From Corynebacterium striatum ATCC 6940 (GTDB lineage Bacteria > Actinomycetota > Actinomycetes > Mycobacteriales > Mycobacteriaceae), in the NCBI RefSeq assembly GCF_000159135.1, contig NZ_GG667528.1, positions 143,505 through 207,504 on the forward strand: 64,000 bases of DNA, written 5' to 3'. Positions 9,983 to 19,000 of this stretch are shown in pieces. Positions within the stretch are counted from its first letter, which is position 1; each line of letters begins with the position of its first letter. The translations under genes and the position numbers were made by a program. The notes beneath the pieces were generated by a model. That model had not been told where the DNA came from and did no database searches. It saw nothing but the letters and a program-made list of their open reading frames with translations.

Positions 9983-11152
9983 TTACTTGTTCGGGGTGTG
10001 CTCGGTCATCAGCTCAATGAACTGATTGAACAGTGGGTTGGCATCGTGAGGGCCGGCTGCCGACTCAGGGTGGTACTGCACGGAATAAGCCATTCCGTCC
10101 TTGAGCGCCACGCCTTCAATGGTGTTGTCGTTAAGACAGGTGTGGGTCACGATGCCGCGACCGAAGTCGGTGTCGAATTCCTCGCCAGCCGGATTCTCTT
10201 TGCCGGATGGGCTAGCGATAGCAAAGCCGTGGTTCTGGGAGGTGATATCAATCTTGCCGGTCAGGTGATTCCGGACCGGAACGTTGATGCCACGGTGGCC
10301 GAACTTCATCTTGAAGGTGTCTAGGCCCAGGGCACGACCCAGAATCTGGTTACCGAAGCAGATTCCGAAGAAAGGCACGCGGGCGTCCAGAACATCGCGC
10401 ACAACGACGACCATCTTGTCAGCGGTTGCTGGGTCACCAGGGCCGTTGGAAACAAAGACCCCGTCCGGGTTGTACTGTTTGATCTCCTCGTAAGGGGTGT
10501 TCGCCGGCACGACGATGGTCTCAATTCCGCGCTTAGCAAAGTTGGCCGGAGTCGCTGTCTTGACGCCCATATCGTAGGCAACAACGGTGAACTTCTTCTC
10601 CCCCTCTGCCGGAACGGTATAAGGCTCGTTAGTCGAGACCTCTGCCGAAAGGTCAAGACCTTCCATCGACGGCTGTCCCTTGACCTCAGCAAGCAACTCC
10701 TCGACAGGGCGCTCAGCGGCCTCGCCGCTGAACACGCCGGCGGCAATGGAACCGTAGTTGCGCAGGTGGCGAACCAGGGTGCGGGTGTCGATGCCGCGGA
10801 TGCCGATGATGCCCTGGTTTTCCATCTCTTCGGAAAGTGAGCGCTCGGCACGCCAGTTAGACACGCGCTGTGCAAGGTCGCGGATAACCAAGCCCGCGAC
10901 CCAGATCTTGTTGCCGTGGGACTCGTTGTCCTCGTCATTCCAGCCAGTGTTACCGATCTGTGGTGCGGCTGCAACCACAATCTGGCGGTGGTAGGACGGG
11001 TCCGTCAAGGTCTCCTGGTAACCGGTCATGGCGGTGGTAAACACTGCCTCGCCGAGTGTGGTGCCGGTGGCGCCGAACCCGTATCCACGGAAGGTACGAC
11101 CGTCAGCCAGCACGAGAATTGCCGGGATCCTTGCCGGTTTGTTGTCAGTCAC
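9983..11152 (-). CDS. carA: Carbamoyl-phosphate synthase, small (glutaminase) subunit
   Basis: CarA (389 aa) hydrolyses glutamine and channels ammonia to CarB. The N-terminal domain has ILVLADGRTFRGYGFG and NTGWNDEDNESHGNKIW. The class I glutaminase domain carries the nucleophile in FFGICFGNQIL and the histidine-glutamate pair in VQYHPESAAGPHD. Many relatives read GICLGHQ at the nucleophile; the H-to-N change here is outside the catalytic triad. I chose the GTG at 11150-11152, with AAAGG seven bases upstream. The ATG-proximal frame extending to 11194 would overlap the end of pyrC. Confidence 0.95.
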   Translation of the reverse strand: MTDNKPARIPAILVLADGRTFRGYGFGATGTTLGEAVFTTAMTGYQETLTDPSYHRQIVVAAAPQIGNTGWNDEDNESHGNKIWVAGLVIRDLAQRVSNWRAERSLSEEMENQGIIGIRGIDTRTLVRHLRNYGSIAAGVFSGEAAERPVEELLAEVKGQPSMEGLDLSAEVSTNEPYTVPAEGEKKFTVVAYDMGVKTATPANFAKRGIETIVVPANTPYEEIKQYNPDGVFVSNGPGDPATADKMVVVVRDVLDARVPFFGICFGNQILGRALGLDTFKMKFGHRGINVPVRNHLTGKIDITSQNHGFAIASPSGKENPAGEEFDTDFGRGIVTHTCLNDNTIEGVALKDGMAYSVQYHPESAAGPHDANPLFNQFIELMTEHTPNK

Positions 11153-11196
11153 AATGTGGCCTTTCTCTGGCTCAAAAGATTTCCTAGGTTGCAAGA

Positions 11197-12546
11197 TTAC
11201 TTGCCTTCAGCTTCGTCTGCGCCGAGTTCATAAGTTACGGTGCCGCGCAGAATGGTGTGGGTGACGCGGGCGCCAAACTCCTCACCTTCATAAGGATTGT
11301 TTTCAGACTTCGAGGCAAGCTGCGTGGAATCAGATACCCACGGGTGCTCCGGGTCAACGATGGTCAGGTTCGCAGGCTCGCCAACCTCAATCGGACGACC
11401 ATGACCTGGTAGCTTGGTGATCTCAGCTGGGCGCTCAGACATCACGCGGGCGACGAAACGCCAATCAGCGAGCCCAGTGGCAACGAAGATTTTCGCAATG
11501 ACCGCCAGTGAAGACTCTAGGCCCAACATGCCAGGCTTCGCGTTCTCGAACTCCACACACTTGTCCTCCGAGCCATGCGGCGCATGGTCGGTTGCAACGA
11601 CGTCGATAAGCCCATCGAGCAGGGCTTGGCGCAAAGCAAGGGTGTCACGCTCCTCGCGCAGCGGCGGGTTCACTCGGAACACACCGTCATAGGTCACGAG
11701 CTTCTCGTCGGTGAGCAGCAGATGGTGCGGGGTGACCTCTGCGGTCAGCGGGATGTCCTGGCTCTTAGCCCACTTCAAAAGCTCCACCGTGCCTTCGGTC
11801 GAGGCGTGACAGATGTGCATACGGTTGCCGTAGTCACGGGCGAGCAGGGCGTCGCGGGCCACGATGGACTCCTCAGCCGCGCGCGGCCAGCCACGCAGAC
11901 CCAGCTTCGCGGCGGTCTCGCCCTCGTGCGCCGAAGCACCCTGGGTCATACGGTGATCCTCCGCGTGCTGCGCCAACAAGACATCCAACCCCTTGGCGTA
12001 TTCCAGCGCGCGGCGCATCAGCTGCGGATCCTGGACGCACTTACCGTCGTCGGAGAACATGCGGACCTTCGCGTCAGAGCGCGCCATCATGCCGAACTCA
12101 GTAAGAGTCTTGCCCTCGAGGCCCTTGGTGATGGAACCCACCGGGTGAACGTCGCACAAGCCCAGTGCCTGCGACTTAGCCCAGACGGACTCAGCGATGA
12201 TCGGCTGGTCAGTAACCGGAGTGGTGTTAGCCATGGTGAACACCGCAGTGAATCCACCCTTGGCGGCTGCCTTGGAACCGGTCTCGATGGTCTCGGTGTC
12301 CTCACGGCCAGGCTCGCGCAGGTGGACGTGCATGTCCACAAGGCCCGGCAGCAAGACGTTGCCCTGACCGTCGATGCTCTCATCGAAGGAGGTGTTGGAT
12401 TCCAAGTTTGCTCCGATGGCAGCAATTACGCCGTTCTCAATAAGGAGCTGCACTGGCTCGCCTTCACCATAAGGGCGAACGTTGGTCAGCAACAGACTCT
12501 TTTCCGCGGGGGCGGAAAGACGGCCGGTTTCTGGATAGTTAGTCAT
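11197..12546 (-). CDS. pyrC: Dihydroorotase
   Basis: PyrC (449 aa) cyclises carbamoyl aspartate to dihydroorotate. It belongs to the class I amidohydrolase-type dihydroorotases: the metal-binding [10 protein letters not shown] motif is near residue 60, HICHAS supplies a later metal histidine, and VATDHAPHG carries the catalytic aspartate near residue 314. I chose the ATG at 12544-12546, preceded by GGGGAG, rather than the frame-open upstream ATG that overlaps pyrB. It lies between pyrB and carA in the pyrimidine operon. Confidence 0.95.
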   Translation of the reverse strand: MTNYPETGRLSAPAEKSLLLTNVRPYGEGEPVQLLIENGVIAAIGANLESNTSFDESIDGQGNVLLPGLVDMHVHLREPGREDTETIETGSKAAAKGGFTAVFTMANTTPVTDQPIIAESVWAKSQALGLCDVHPVGSITKGLEGKTLTEFGMMARSDAKVRMFSDDGKCVQDPQLMRRALEYAKGLDVLLAQHAEDHRMTQGASAHEGETAAKLGLRGWPRAAEESIVARDALLARDYGNRMHICHASTEGTVELLKWAKSQDIPLTAEVTPHHLLLTDEKLVTYDGVFRVNPPLREERDTLALRQALLDGLIDVVATDHAPHGSEDKCVEFENAKPGMLGLESSLAVIAKIFVATGLADWRFVARVMSERPAEITKLPGHGRPIEVGEPANLTIVDPEHPWVSDSTQLASKSENNPYEGEEFGARVTHTILRGTVTYELGADEAEGK

Positions 12547-12562
12547 AAGTTGCTCTCCCCTT

Positions 12563-13516
12563 TTAGATTCCAGCGTTCTCGCCATTAGTCAGAAGTGTGA
12601 ACAGCACTGCCATGCGCACGTGGACACCGTTGTTTACCTGCTGCAGAACCACAGTCTGGTCATAGTCAGCCACCGCGTAATTGATCTCCATGCCACGGAG
12701 CATAGGACCTGGGTGCATGACGATGGCGTCCTTCTTCATCGCTGCAGCACGGGTCTTGGACAGCCCGTAGAGGTTGGCGTATTCGCGATGCGACGGGAAG
12801 AAGCCACCGTTCATGCGCTCAGCCTGAACGCGCAGCATCATCACAACGTCGGCGTCGGCAATCTCAGAGTCAAAGTCATAGGAGACGTTCACCGGCCAGG
12901 TATCTACTCCGAAAGGCAAGAGGGTCGGCGGTGCCACAAGGGTGACCTCCGCGCCAAGCGTGGTCAGCAAATCAACATTGGAGCGGACTACGCGGGAGTG
13001 CAGGCAGTCACCAACGATCTTGACCTTGAGACCCGAGAAGTTTCCGTCCTTTAGACCAAGACGCTGACGCATAGTCAAGGCGTCGAGAAGCGCCTGCGTT
13101 GGGTGCTGGTGCGCGCCATCGCCCGCGTTGATAACGGACGGGCCTTTGCCACCTGGTGCAACCCATTCGGAAAGCTGCTGAGCAGCTCCCGAAGATGGGT
13201 GGCGGATGATGATGGCATCCGCGCCAATGGAGGAAAGAGTGAGGCCCGTATCCTTGAGGGACTCGCCCTTCTTCACTGACGACGTCGAGGCAGACAGGTT
13301 GATGACATCAGCAGACATCCACTTACCCGCGGTCTCAAACGAGGAACGGGTGCGAGTGGAGTTTTCATAGAACAGGGTAAAGACGGTACGGCCGCGCAGC
13401 GTCGGCAGCTTTTTAACCTCACGGCCGTCGAGAGCCTCGTGGAACCGGTCGGCTTCGTCGAGAAGGCCAACGATCTCGTCCTTGGACAGATCTGAAATGG
13501 ACAGTAAGTGCTTCAT
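12563..13516 (-). CDS. pyrB: Aspartate carbamoyltransferase, catalytic subunit
   Basis: PyrB (317 aa) condenses carbamoyl phosphate with aspartate, the committed pyrimidine step. The carbamoyl-phosphate-binding STRTRSSFE motif is near residue 53. [14 protein letters not shown] near 134 and the aspartate-loop region GPMLRGMEI near 265 fit the catalytic chain. No pyrI regulatory chain is adjacent, so allosteric control of the E. coli kind is unlikely; control probably comes from PyrR. The start codon directly follows the pyrR stop, indicating translational coupling. Confidence 0.96.
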   Translation of the reverse strand: MKHLLSISDLSKDEIVGLLDEADRFHEALDGREVKKLPTLRGRTVFTLFYENSTRTRSSFETAGKWMSADVINLSASTSSVKKGESLKDTGLTLSSIGADAIIIRHPSSGAAQQLSEWVAPGGKGPSVINAGDGAHQHPTQALLDALTMRQRLGLKDGNFSGLKVKIVGDCLHSRVVRSNVDLLTTLGAEVTLVAPPTLLPFGVDTWPVNVSYDFDSEIADADVVMMLRVQAERMNGGFFPSHREYANLYGLSKTRAAAMKKDAIVMHPGPMLRGMEINYAVADYDQTVVLQQVNNGVHVRMAVLFTLLTNGENAGI

Positions 13517-14095
13517 TTAAGCCTCCGCGGTGGTGCGGGTCAGGACGACGGCGTCGCGGTCGTCAATATCAGCGTTGAAGACGGTGACGTCTTCGTCGCG
13601 TGCCGTAGGGATGTTCTTGCCCACGTAATCAGCGCGGATCGGAACCTGGCGGTGACCGCGATCAACGAGGACAGCGAGCTGGATGATGTCGGGGCGTCCC
13701 ACGTCCGAGAGAGCATCAAGTGCCGCTCGAATCGTACGACCGGAGAACAAAACGTCATCAACCAAAATAACGGTTGCGCCGTTAATTCCTCCGTTAGGGA
13801 TCTTGGTTGGCTGCAGGGCACGGTGCGGTTTGCTGTTGAGATCATCGCGGTAGAGCGTGATGTCCAACGAGCCCCATGGAACTTCCACCCCTGAAAATTC
13901 CTCAATTTTGGTTGCTAGGCGCATAGCCAATGGCACGCCACCAGAGGGAATGCCAAGGAGTACGACCCGAGGTGCGTCCTCAGAGTCGAGCGCCGTCTTT
14001 TCAATGATCTGGTGCGCGATGCGTGCGACAGTTCGCGCGACGTCATCAGAGCTCAACAGCTCATTTGACTCCGCGTTGGTGCCAGTTCCACTCAT
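13517..14095 (-). CDS. pyrR: Bifunctional pyrimidine operon regulator / uracil phosphoribosyltransferase
   Basis: PyrR (192 aa) is an RNA-binding regulator that senses UMP and also has uracil phosphoribosyltransferase activity. The PRPP-binding signature [21 protein letters not shown] is near residue 105. It is the first gene of the pyrR-pyrB-pyrC-carA-carB-pyrF operon. A very strong ribosome-binding site (AAGGAGGT) lies four bases before the ATG, and a small hairpin with a PyrR-loop-like sequence lies just upstream. This suggests translational autoregulation rather than transcription attenuation. Confidence 0.96.
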   Translation of the reverse strand: MSGTGTNAESNELLSSDDVARTVARIAHQIIEKTALDSEDAPRVVLLGIPSGGVPLAMRLATKIEEFSGVEVPWGSLDITLYRDDLNSKPHRALQPTKIPNGGINGATVILVDDVLFSGRTIRAALDALSDVGRPDIIQLAVLVDRGHRQVPIRADYVGKNIPTARDEDVTVFNADIDDRDAVVLTRTTAEA

Positions 14096-14398
14096 CGTGA
14101 CCTCCTTCCCCGCCTCACGGTGCGGTCTTTAAAGGATGCCGGTAGATGTAATCGAGGGAAATCTGCCGCGGGATTGCGCAACAAACTCCACCTCGAATGG
14201 TATTGGATGTCTATGCTTAAAAGACAGCAATTACTTTAGCACTTCGGTGCCTAACTTGTGTGCACTTGCGCACGGTGAAACCACACAGCAGCACTCCGCG
14301 CTGCTAGCGTCGTGCATAGCTATCAAGAATTAGTTCGTTTGGTGCTGTTAAGGCGTTAATAAGGTAACCAAACAGATGAGAAGGAAGGCACAGGCCTA
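14096..14398. other. Divergent promoter region between pyrR and the SRPBCC-epimerase gene
   Basis: About 300 bp without a credible gene; the short plus-strand frame at 14136-14333 has no family resemblance and poor codon use. It holds the pyrR leader, a GCAC-TTCG-GTGC tetraloop hairpin (14239-14250), and, at its right end, the AAGGAAGG ribosome-binding site of the rightward gene. I could not fix either promoter with certainty. Confidence 0.5.
14110..14125 (-). promoter_or_regulatory. Candidate PyrR-binding hairpin in the pyrR leader
   Basis: On the minus strand CCGC and GCGG pair around the loop ACCGTGAG. The loop resembles the GAGG-containing PyrR-binding loops of other bacteria (consensus CCNGNGAGG, from memory), with mismatches. 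The stem ends immediately before the Shine-Dalgarno AAGGAGGT, so protein binding could hide it. An outer GACC/GGTC pairing (14099-14128) would include the Shine-Dalgarno itself. Confidence 0.45.
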
Positions 14399-15814
14399 GT
14401 GAGTTTTTCGGCACAGCACGTGGTACCTGCCCCACGTGAGCAAGTATGGCAATGGCACGCCCGCCGAGGAGCCCTAGCGCGTCTTACTCCTCCATTCGTT
14501 TTCATGACGCCGCTCCAACAAGCCGAGTCCTTGGCAGACGGTACATCGATTCTCGGCCTGCCAGGCGGACTTAAATGGATCGCGCGGCATGACCTTTCGC
14601 GCTTCCAAACCGGAGTAAGTTTCACCGACGTCTGCCTGACCGCGCCAATGCGCTCCCTGGCTACATGGCGCCATGATCACCTTTTCAAAGACGAAAAGCA
14701 GGAAGGCGCCGAGGTCCCGTACACGCGGATCACGGATAACGTCGATACCCGCATTCCAGCCCACGCGATGAACTCCCTGTTCGCTTACCGCCAGCAGCAG
14801 CTCATCAAGGATTTTGAATTCCTTACGCAGCTCAAGGAGCTGGGACCGCATGCGCTACCCCCTGCAGTCGCTGAGCAACAAGCCGTCCGTCCGCTCGTCT
14901 TCGCTATTACCGGTTCCCGTGGCGGGGTGGGCCGTGCGTTGACTGCCCAGCTCACCACCGCTGGGCACCAGGTCATCCAACTTGTACGCGCCAACCCGAA
15001 GCCGGGCCAGCGTTTGTGGCGGCCACATCTGCCTTCACCTGAGCTCTTAGAAGGCGTAGATGTACTCATTCATCTCGCTGGCGAGCCGATCTTTGGGCGA
15101 TTCAACAGCGCCCACAAGGCAGAGATTCGGGACTCCCGCGTGGGACCGACGCGCCTCCTGGCGCAGGTTGCAGCTCATACCTCAGGATTGAGCACCATGG
15201 TGTGCGCGTCTGCTATTGGTTTTTATGGATCTGACCGTGGCGATGAAGAGCTGACCGAAGCCGCACCGCGCGGCGAGGGATTCCTCGCCGATGTCGTAGA
15301 GGCCTGGGAAGATGCTTGTGCTCCTGCCCGGAACGCGGGAAAGCGGGTAGTAAATGTGCGCACCGGCATCGCTCTCTCTGGCAACACCGGCCTGCTCCCA
15401 ATTCTGCGCGCCCTTTTCTCCACAGGACTCGGTGGCTCTTTCGGAAAAGGCGAATTTTGGTATAGCTGGATTGCACTCGATGATCTCACCGACATCTATT
15501 TCCGCGCCGCGGTAGATCCCCAACTTAACGGCGCTATCAACGCAGTCTCCCCCACCCCAATCCTTAACAAGGAGTTTGTGAGCGCATTGGGCGAGGAACT
15601 CAAACGGCCTGCTGTAGTGCCGATCCCCACGATCGGGCCGGCACTGCTTTTGGGCAAAGAAGGCGCGCGTGAGTTGGCCTTGGCCAACCAAAGGGTACTT
15701 CCCACAAAGCTTCAGCAGGTGCGTCATTCCTTCCGCTATGAAAGTGTCGATGCGGCCCTTGCACACGAGCTGGGCGGCGAAGAGCTGTGGGGGTCTAAGT
15801 CGCAGCGCGGGTGA
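14399..15814 (+). CDS. SRPBCC domain - TIGR01777-type NAD(P) epimerase fusion
   Basis: A 471-residue two-domain protein. Residues 1-150 resemble an SRPBCC/START-like ligand-binding domain (PAPREQVWQWHARRGALARL, then FTDVCLTAPMRSLATWRHDH). From about 165 to the end is an extended short-chain-dehydrogenase fold of the TIGR01777/SDR39U1 family, with the Rossmann motif TGSRGGVGRALTAQL, then LIHLAGEPIFGRF and SAIGFYG. Such fusions are common in actinobacteria; the substrate is unknown. The start is GTG at 14399 with AAGGAAGG about ten bases upstream. It stands alone between the pyr operon and the YbjN cluster. Confidence 0.85.
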   Translation: MSFSAQHVVPAPREQVWQWHARRGALARLTPPFVFMTPLQQAESLADGTSILGLPGGLKWIARHDLSRFQTGVSFTDVCLTAPMRSLATWRHDHLFKDEKQEGAEVPYTRITDNVDTRIPAHAMNSLFAYRQQQLIKDFEFLTQLKELGPHALPPAVAEQQAVRPLVFAITGSRGGVGRALTAQLTTAGHQVIQLVRANPKPGQRLWRPHLPSPELLEGVDVLIHLAGEPIFGRFNSAHKAEIRDSRVGPTRLLAQVAAHTSGLSTMVCASAIGFYGSDRGDEELTEAAPRGEGFLADVVEAWEDACAPARNAGKRVVNVRTGIALSGNTGLLPILRALFSTGLGGSFGKGEFWYSWIALDDLTDIYFRAAVDPQLNGAINAVSPTPILNKEFVSALGEELKRPAVVPIPTIGPALLLGKEGARELALANQRVLPTKLQQVRHSFRYESVDAALAHELGGEELWGSKSQRG

Positions 15815-15897
15815 GTAAACACATCACCTATCACTCCGGTACCCTTGGGTGAGTCGTCCAATTTGTTCACTAAGTACCAACGTGAGGATTGTAATCA

Positions 15898-16401
15898 GTG
15901 ACTGATCAGCCCAACGGTCAACCCACCATCGTGCCAGACACCCCAATTGAGGCAGTGACTCTTGAGCGGGTGGCTGAAATCTTCGATTCAGAGAATCTGG
16001 AGTACCGCATCGAAGAGCAACCAGTATCTGAGGACCAGACGGTCCAGCTGCTGCGTACTGGTTTCTCGAATACCGCCATCGCATTGCAACTGCGCGGAAA
16101 TACGCTCACTGCTGATTCTGTGTGGCGCGGTACTGTTCCTGCTTCTGAGGGGCCAAACCTCCTGATGCTGATCAACCAGTGGAATCAGACTCACTTTGCA
16201 CCCACTTTCCGTTTCTTCGAAGGCCCGGAAAACACCCTGGCTGTTTCCGGTGTTCGAGAACTAGACATCACGCACGGCGCGTCGCGTAACCAGCTCGGTG
16301 CCTTCGTGATGTCCACTTTGGACGCCATCTTGCAGTCCTTCGCGTGGATGGAAGAACAGTACCCGCAGCTCGTAACCTGGGAGGAGCACCAGAATGACTA
16401 A
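15898..16401 (+). CDS. YbjN domain-containing protein (copy 1)
   Basis: A 167-residue cytoplasmic protein of the YbjN family, a fold related to type III secretion chaperones whose biochemical role is unsettled. Typical features are LERVAEIFDSENLEYRIEE, an acidic middle, and the end NQLGAFVMSTLDAILQSFAWMEEQYPQLVTWEEH. No signal peptide or membrane segment is seen. The start is GTG at 15898, with GAGG upstream at loose spacing. Its last 8 bp overlap the next YbjN gene, so the two are translationally coupled. Confidence 0.8.
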   Translation: MTDQPNGQPTIVPDTPIEAVTLERVAEIFDSENLEYRIEEQPVSEDQTVQLLRTGFSNTAIALQLRGNTLTADSVWRGTVPASEGPNLLMLINQWNQTHFAPTFRFFEGPENTLAVSGVRELDITHGASRNQLGAFVMSTLDAILQSFAWMEEQYPQLVTWEEHQND

Positions 16402-16870
16402 TCAAGCCGCCGCTCAGCCGCAGGTCGATCTAGACCGCGTTATTGAAGCCATGAAGACCTTCGACATTGAACTAACTGCAGTCGAAGGCCGCGATGACGC
16501 GGCTACCGCTAACCTAAACGGCCTACCATGCCTTTTTGCAGTCCTAGACTCAGTGACCATCGTCCGCTGCGATGTTCCTACCGATGCTTCTTATGCAAAA
16601 GCCGACGCCGGTCTTTTCTTGGCTGCTAATCAAATCAACTCCGTCGCGTTAGGTGCACGCGCAGTCATCACCGAGCACGAAGGACTCCTCGTGGTCCGGA
16701 CCGAGCGGGATATTGCTTGCGCCGCTGGAATGTCCGATGAGCAACTCGCTGCTTCGTTGAAAGTAGCTGTTGACGGCGTTATTGGCGCCCAGGACGCCAT
16801 GGTGGCTTCCGCAGAAGAGATGGCGAAGTTGGGGTCCGAGACAGCGGCGAAGGCCGGCGAGGATTCCTAG
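16394..16870 (+). CDS. YbjN domain-containing protein (copy 2)
   Basis: A 158-residue YbjN-family protein, shorter and more divergent than copy 1. The core reads DRVIEAMKTFDIELTAVEG, then FLAANQINSVALGARAVITE. The C-terminal helix GMSDEQLAASLKVAVDGVIGAQDAM resembles the end of the fourth gene in the cluster (GMNDDQLFHALNLAIIAAQDAL). Copies 2 and 4 therefore form one subtype and copies 1 and 3 another. It overlaps copy 1 by 8 bp and is followed by a strong terminator. Function is unknown. Confidence 0.8.
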   Translation: MTNQAAAQPQVDLDRVIEAMKTFDIELTAVEGRDDAATANLNGLPCLFAVLDSVTIVRCDVPTDASYAKADAGLFLAANQINSVALGARAVITEHEGLLVVRTERDIACAAGMSDEQLAASLKVAVDGVIGAQDAMVASAEEMAKLGSETAAKAGEDS

Positions 16871-16920
16871 CCTCTACAACGCAGCTTAAGCGCCCCAAGC
16901 CTAAGTTCTCACCGTTTTCC

Positions 16921-16949
16921 GAGGGAGGCCAATGCGCCTCCCTCCTTTT
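16921..16949 (+). terminator. Rho-independent terminator after the first YbjN pair
   Basis: A perfect 9-bp stem (GAGGGAGGC / GCCTCCCTC) with a 6-base loop is followed by CTTTTA, about 50 bp after the stop of YbjN copy 2. It separates the four YbjN genes into two transcription pairs, or attenuates between them. Confidence 0.85.
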
Positions 16950-16978
16950 ATCCTCCATTGATAAAGAAGGCATCTTTC

Positions 16979-17659
16979 GTGGCTATCACGTCCACTTCCA
17001 ACCAATCTCCCGCATCCCCAGACCTGCATCAAATTAAGCCGGTCAATATCCACCGTCTCGCAGAGCTCTTTGAATTGCTTGAAGCAGACTATGTCTTGGT
17101 AGACAAGGTCATCGAGTCCGGCAGCGACGGCGACCTTGATGACACCGCCGAGAAGCACGCTGAAAAGAACACTCAAAAGAACACTGAAAAGAACACTGAG
17201 AGCAGCACAGGCCCCTCGCTTGGCGACGCCCTTGTACTGCAAACCGGTCTTCCCCACATCACGATCCATTTTGATCTAGAGGACGATGTGCTTAGTGCCT
17301 TTGCGGTGTGGGAAGGCAGAATTCCAGCCCGCGCTGAGGCGAAAGTAGGAGCATTCGTCTCCCACTTCAACTGGAACATGGCCGCCCCGACGCTAAGCTA
17401 TGACTTCCGGGTCAAAGGCAATGCCGCCCCCACAGATAAGGAACCCACGGAAGAGATTGCCATCTGCGCCAACCGCGCCATGGGCGTCGGCGAAGGTCTC
17501 ACCCGCAACCAGCTCGGCAGCTTCGTGCTGAGCGCCTTGGATAGCTTCGGCTCCGCGTTCGAAACTGTGGCTCAGGAGTTTCCACAGTCTGTGAAGTGGC
17601 AGGAGAAAGAAAATGTGCACCAGTCCCCTGCTGCGCGCAAGAAAGGTCAAGGCCGCTAA
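16979..17659 (+). CDS. YbjN domain-containing protein (copy 3) with tandem KNTE insert
   Basis: A 226-residue YbjN protein of the same subtype as copy 1: INIHRLAELFELLEADYVLVD at the start of the domain, and LTRNQLGSFVLSALDSFGSAFETVAQEFPQSVKWQEKE at its end. Between them is a Lys/Asn/Thr/Glu insert built from a 12-bp tandem repeat (residues about 61-73), probably a flexible loop. I chose the GTG at 16979, with AAAGAAGG eight bases upstream; the TTG at 16958 is less likely. The stop overlaps the start of copy 4 (TAATG). The role is unknown. Confidence 0.78.
   Translation: MAITSTSNQSPASPDLHQIKPVNIHRLAELFELLEADYVLVDKVIESGSDGDLDDTAEKHAEKNTQKNTEKNTESSTGPSLGDALVLQTGLPHITIHFDLEDDVLSAFAVWEGRIPARAEAKVGAFVSHFNWNMAAPTLSYDFRVKGNAAPTDKEPTEEIAICANRAMGVGEGLTRNQLGSFVLSALDSFGSAFETVAQEFPQSVKWQEKENVHQSPAARKKGQGR
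17162..17197 (+). repeat. Three tandem 12-bp units inside YbjN copy 3
   Basis: Units 17162-17173, 17174-17185 and 17186-17197 read (G/C)AAAAGAACACT and encode KNT(Q/E) in frame. Unit number can change without shifting the frame, so this is a likely length polymorphism. Confidence 0.85.
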
Positions 17660-18165
17660 TGTCGAACAATAACGTTGACCCATTTCAACTCTTCGGTGAG
17701 CTGTCGTTTCCCGCTGTGACCGTTCAGCGCACCGCCAAGCAATTGGGCACCCCTGAACTCAACATGGACCCGGTTGAGAATCCTGACTTTCCGGATTCAC
17801 TTAGCGGCAAGCTCAACAATCTTGACTGGGTGATTTCGGTTGCGGAGGATCTGGTCAAGCTGGAGTGCATCTTGCCCACCACGCTGTCCTACGAGGATGT
17901 CGCCCAAGTCCTGCAAGTGATCACGAACGAACACAACGCATCAGCTTTTGATGGCCGCGCGCTGCTCGGTCAAACCGAAGAAGGCATGATTGAGCTGCGT
18001 GGCGACGCCAGCTTTGTCACCACCGCCGGCATGAATGATGATCAGCTCTTTCACGCGCTGAATCTCGCCATCATCGCAGCTCAGGATGCCCTCTTTAGTT
18101 CCCTGGACCGCTTCAACGCCTTCGCGCTGGCCGTCAAAGAGGCCGATGAGCAAGGGGTCAACTAG
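17659..18165 (+). CDS. YbjN-like protein (copy 4)
   Basis: A 168-residue protein, the partner of copy 3 and similar in its last 40 residues to copy 2 (LRGDASFVTTAGMNDDQLFHALNLAIIAAQDALFSSLDRF). The start ATG overlaps the stop of copy 3 (TAATG); an upstream in-frame start would read through copy 3's C-terminus and is unlikely. No membrane segment is seen. The repeated order, one subtype 1 gene followed by one subtype 2 gene, suggests the pair was duplicated as a unit. Function is unknown. Confidence 0.75.
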   Translation: MSNNNVDPFQLFGELSFPAVTVQRTAKQLGTPELNMDPVENPDFPDSLSGKLNNLDWVISVAEDLVKLECILPTTLSYEDVAQVLQVITNEHNASAFDGRALLGQTEEGMIELRGDASFVTTAGMNDDQLFHALNLAIIAAQDALFSSLDRFNAFALAVKEADEQGVN

Positions 18166-18256
18166 CCCACTGGCTCTGTCGCCTCTTCGGCGTCGCGAAT
18201 GCGCGGCCTTTCGGCCTCTGGGTCGAAGCCATGATCGAAGGGGCCACGAGTCGATT

Positions 18257-19000
18257 TCAAAGACTCAGCAAGCCGCGCACCAACGCACTGAACGCGCCCA
18301 ATGACGCCACGCTCAAAGACAGCATGCGCGCCTTTTCGCGCGGGACGTGGCGAGCGATGCGCTTGCCCACCGTAATGCCGATGAACATGCCCAGCACGCC
18401 AGCTGGCCAAATGAGCCACGTGACATCGGAGAATCCCCCGGCACCAACAAGCAACTTCGTCGTCACGGAGAATAGCCCGCCGACGAAGAAGCACGGCTGC
18501 AACGTCGCGGCGTAGACGGCTTGCGGCCAGCGAGCAGCCTGCGCATAAACCGTGATCACTGGACCAGCCACGCCCGCTAGTGTGTTGGTAAAGCCACCGA
18601 TAACGCCGGCAGACAGGGCCGGACCAATTCCGTTCATCTCCGGCACGAATTTCTTACCAAAAGTCACTACGCCCAGTGCCACGAGCAAAGCCGTACCGAC
18701 CAAGACGAGCAGCACCGCCGAGTCAATGTTTGCGACCAGCAATGCCGCTGGTATTGCGCCCAGAACCATCACCGGTGCGATACTCAGGAACTTCTTCCAG
18801 TCTACGTTCGCGCGCATCGAATACGTGGTGAGCAGCGCATTGACCACCGCCAAAACGTTGATCACCATGATTCCTTGGACTGGTCCCAACAGCAGAGTTA
18901 GGATCGGTCCACCAACAAGCCCCAGACCCATGCCTGAGACGCGCTGGAGGCACGACCCAAGCGCTACCGTCGCCAGGATCGCTAATGGAATCCACATCAT
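18257..19000 (-). CDS. TauE/SafE family membrane permease (sulfite exporter-like)
   Basis: A 247-residue protein with about eight hydrophobic segments and the two half-repeats of the TauE/SafE family: ATVALGSCLQRVSGMGLGLV in the first and GFTNTLAGVAGPVITVYAQA in the second. Family members move sulfite, sulfoacetate or related anions across the cytoplasmic membrane; the substrate here is not predictable. Its ATG overlaps the coaD stop (ATGATG), so it is translated with coaD. A functional link to CoA synthesis is not obvious. Confidence 0.85.
   Translation of the reverse strand: MMWIPLAILATVALGSCLQRVSGMGLGLVGGPILTLLLGPVQGIMVINVLAVVNALLTTYSMRANVDWKKFLSIAPVMVLGAIPAALLVANIDSAVLLVLVGTALLVALGVVTFGKKFVPEMNGIGPALSAGVIGGFTNTLAGVAGPVITVYAQAARWPQAVYAATLQPCFFVGGLFSVTTKLLVGAGGFSDVTWLIWPAGVLGMFIGITVGKRIARHVPREKARMLSLSVASLGAFSALVRGLLSL

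Noticed and set aside
11575..12588. 337-residue plus-strand frame opposite pyrC
   Set aside because: Antisense shadow of pyrC, whose active-site motifs are intact.
14136..14333. 65-residue plus-strand frame in the pyrR leader region
   Set aside because: No ribosome-binding site or family resemblance, and it covers regulatory DNA.
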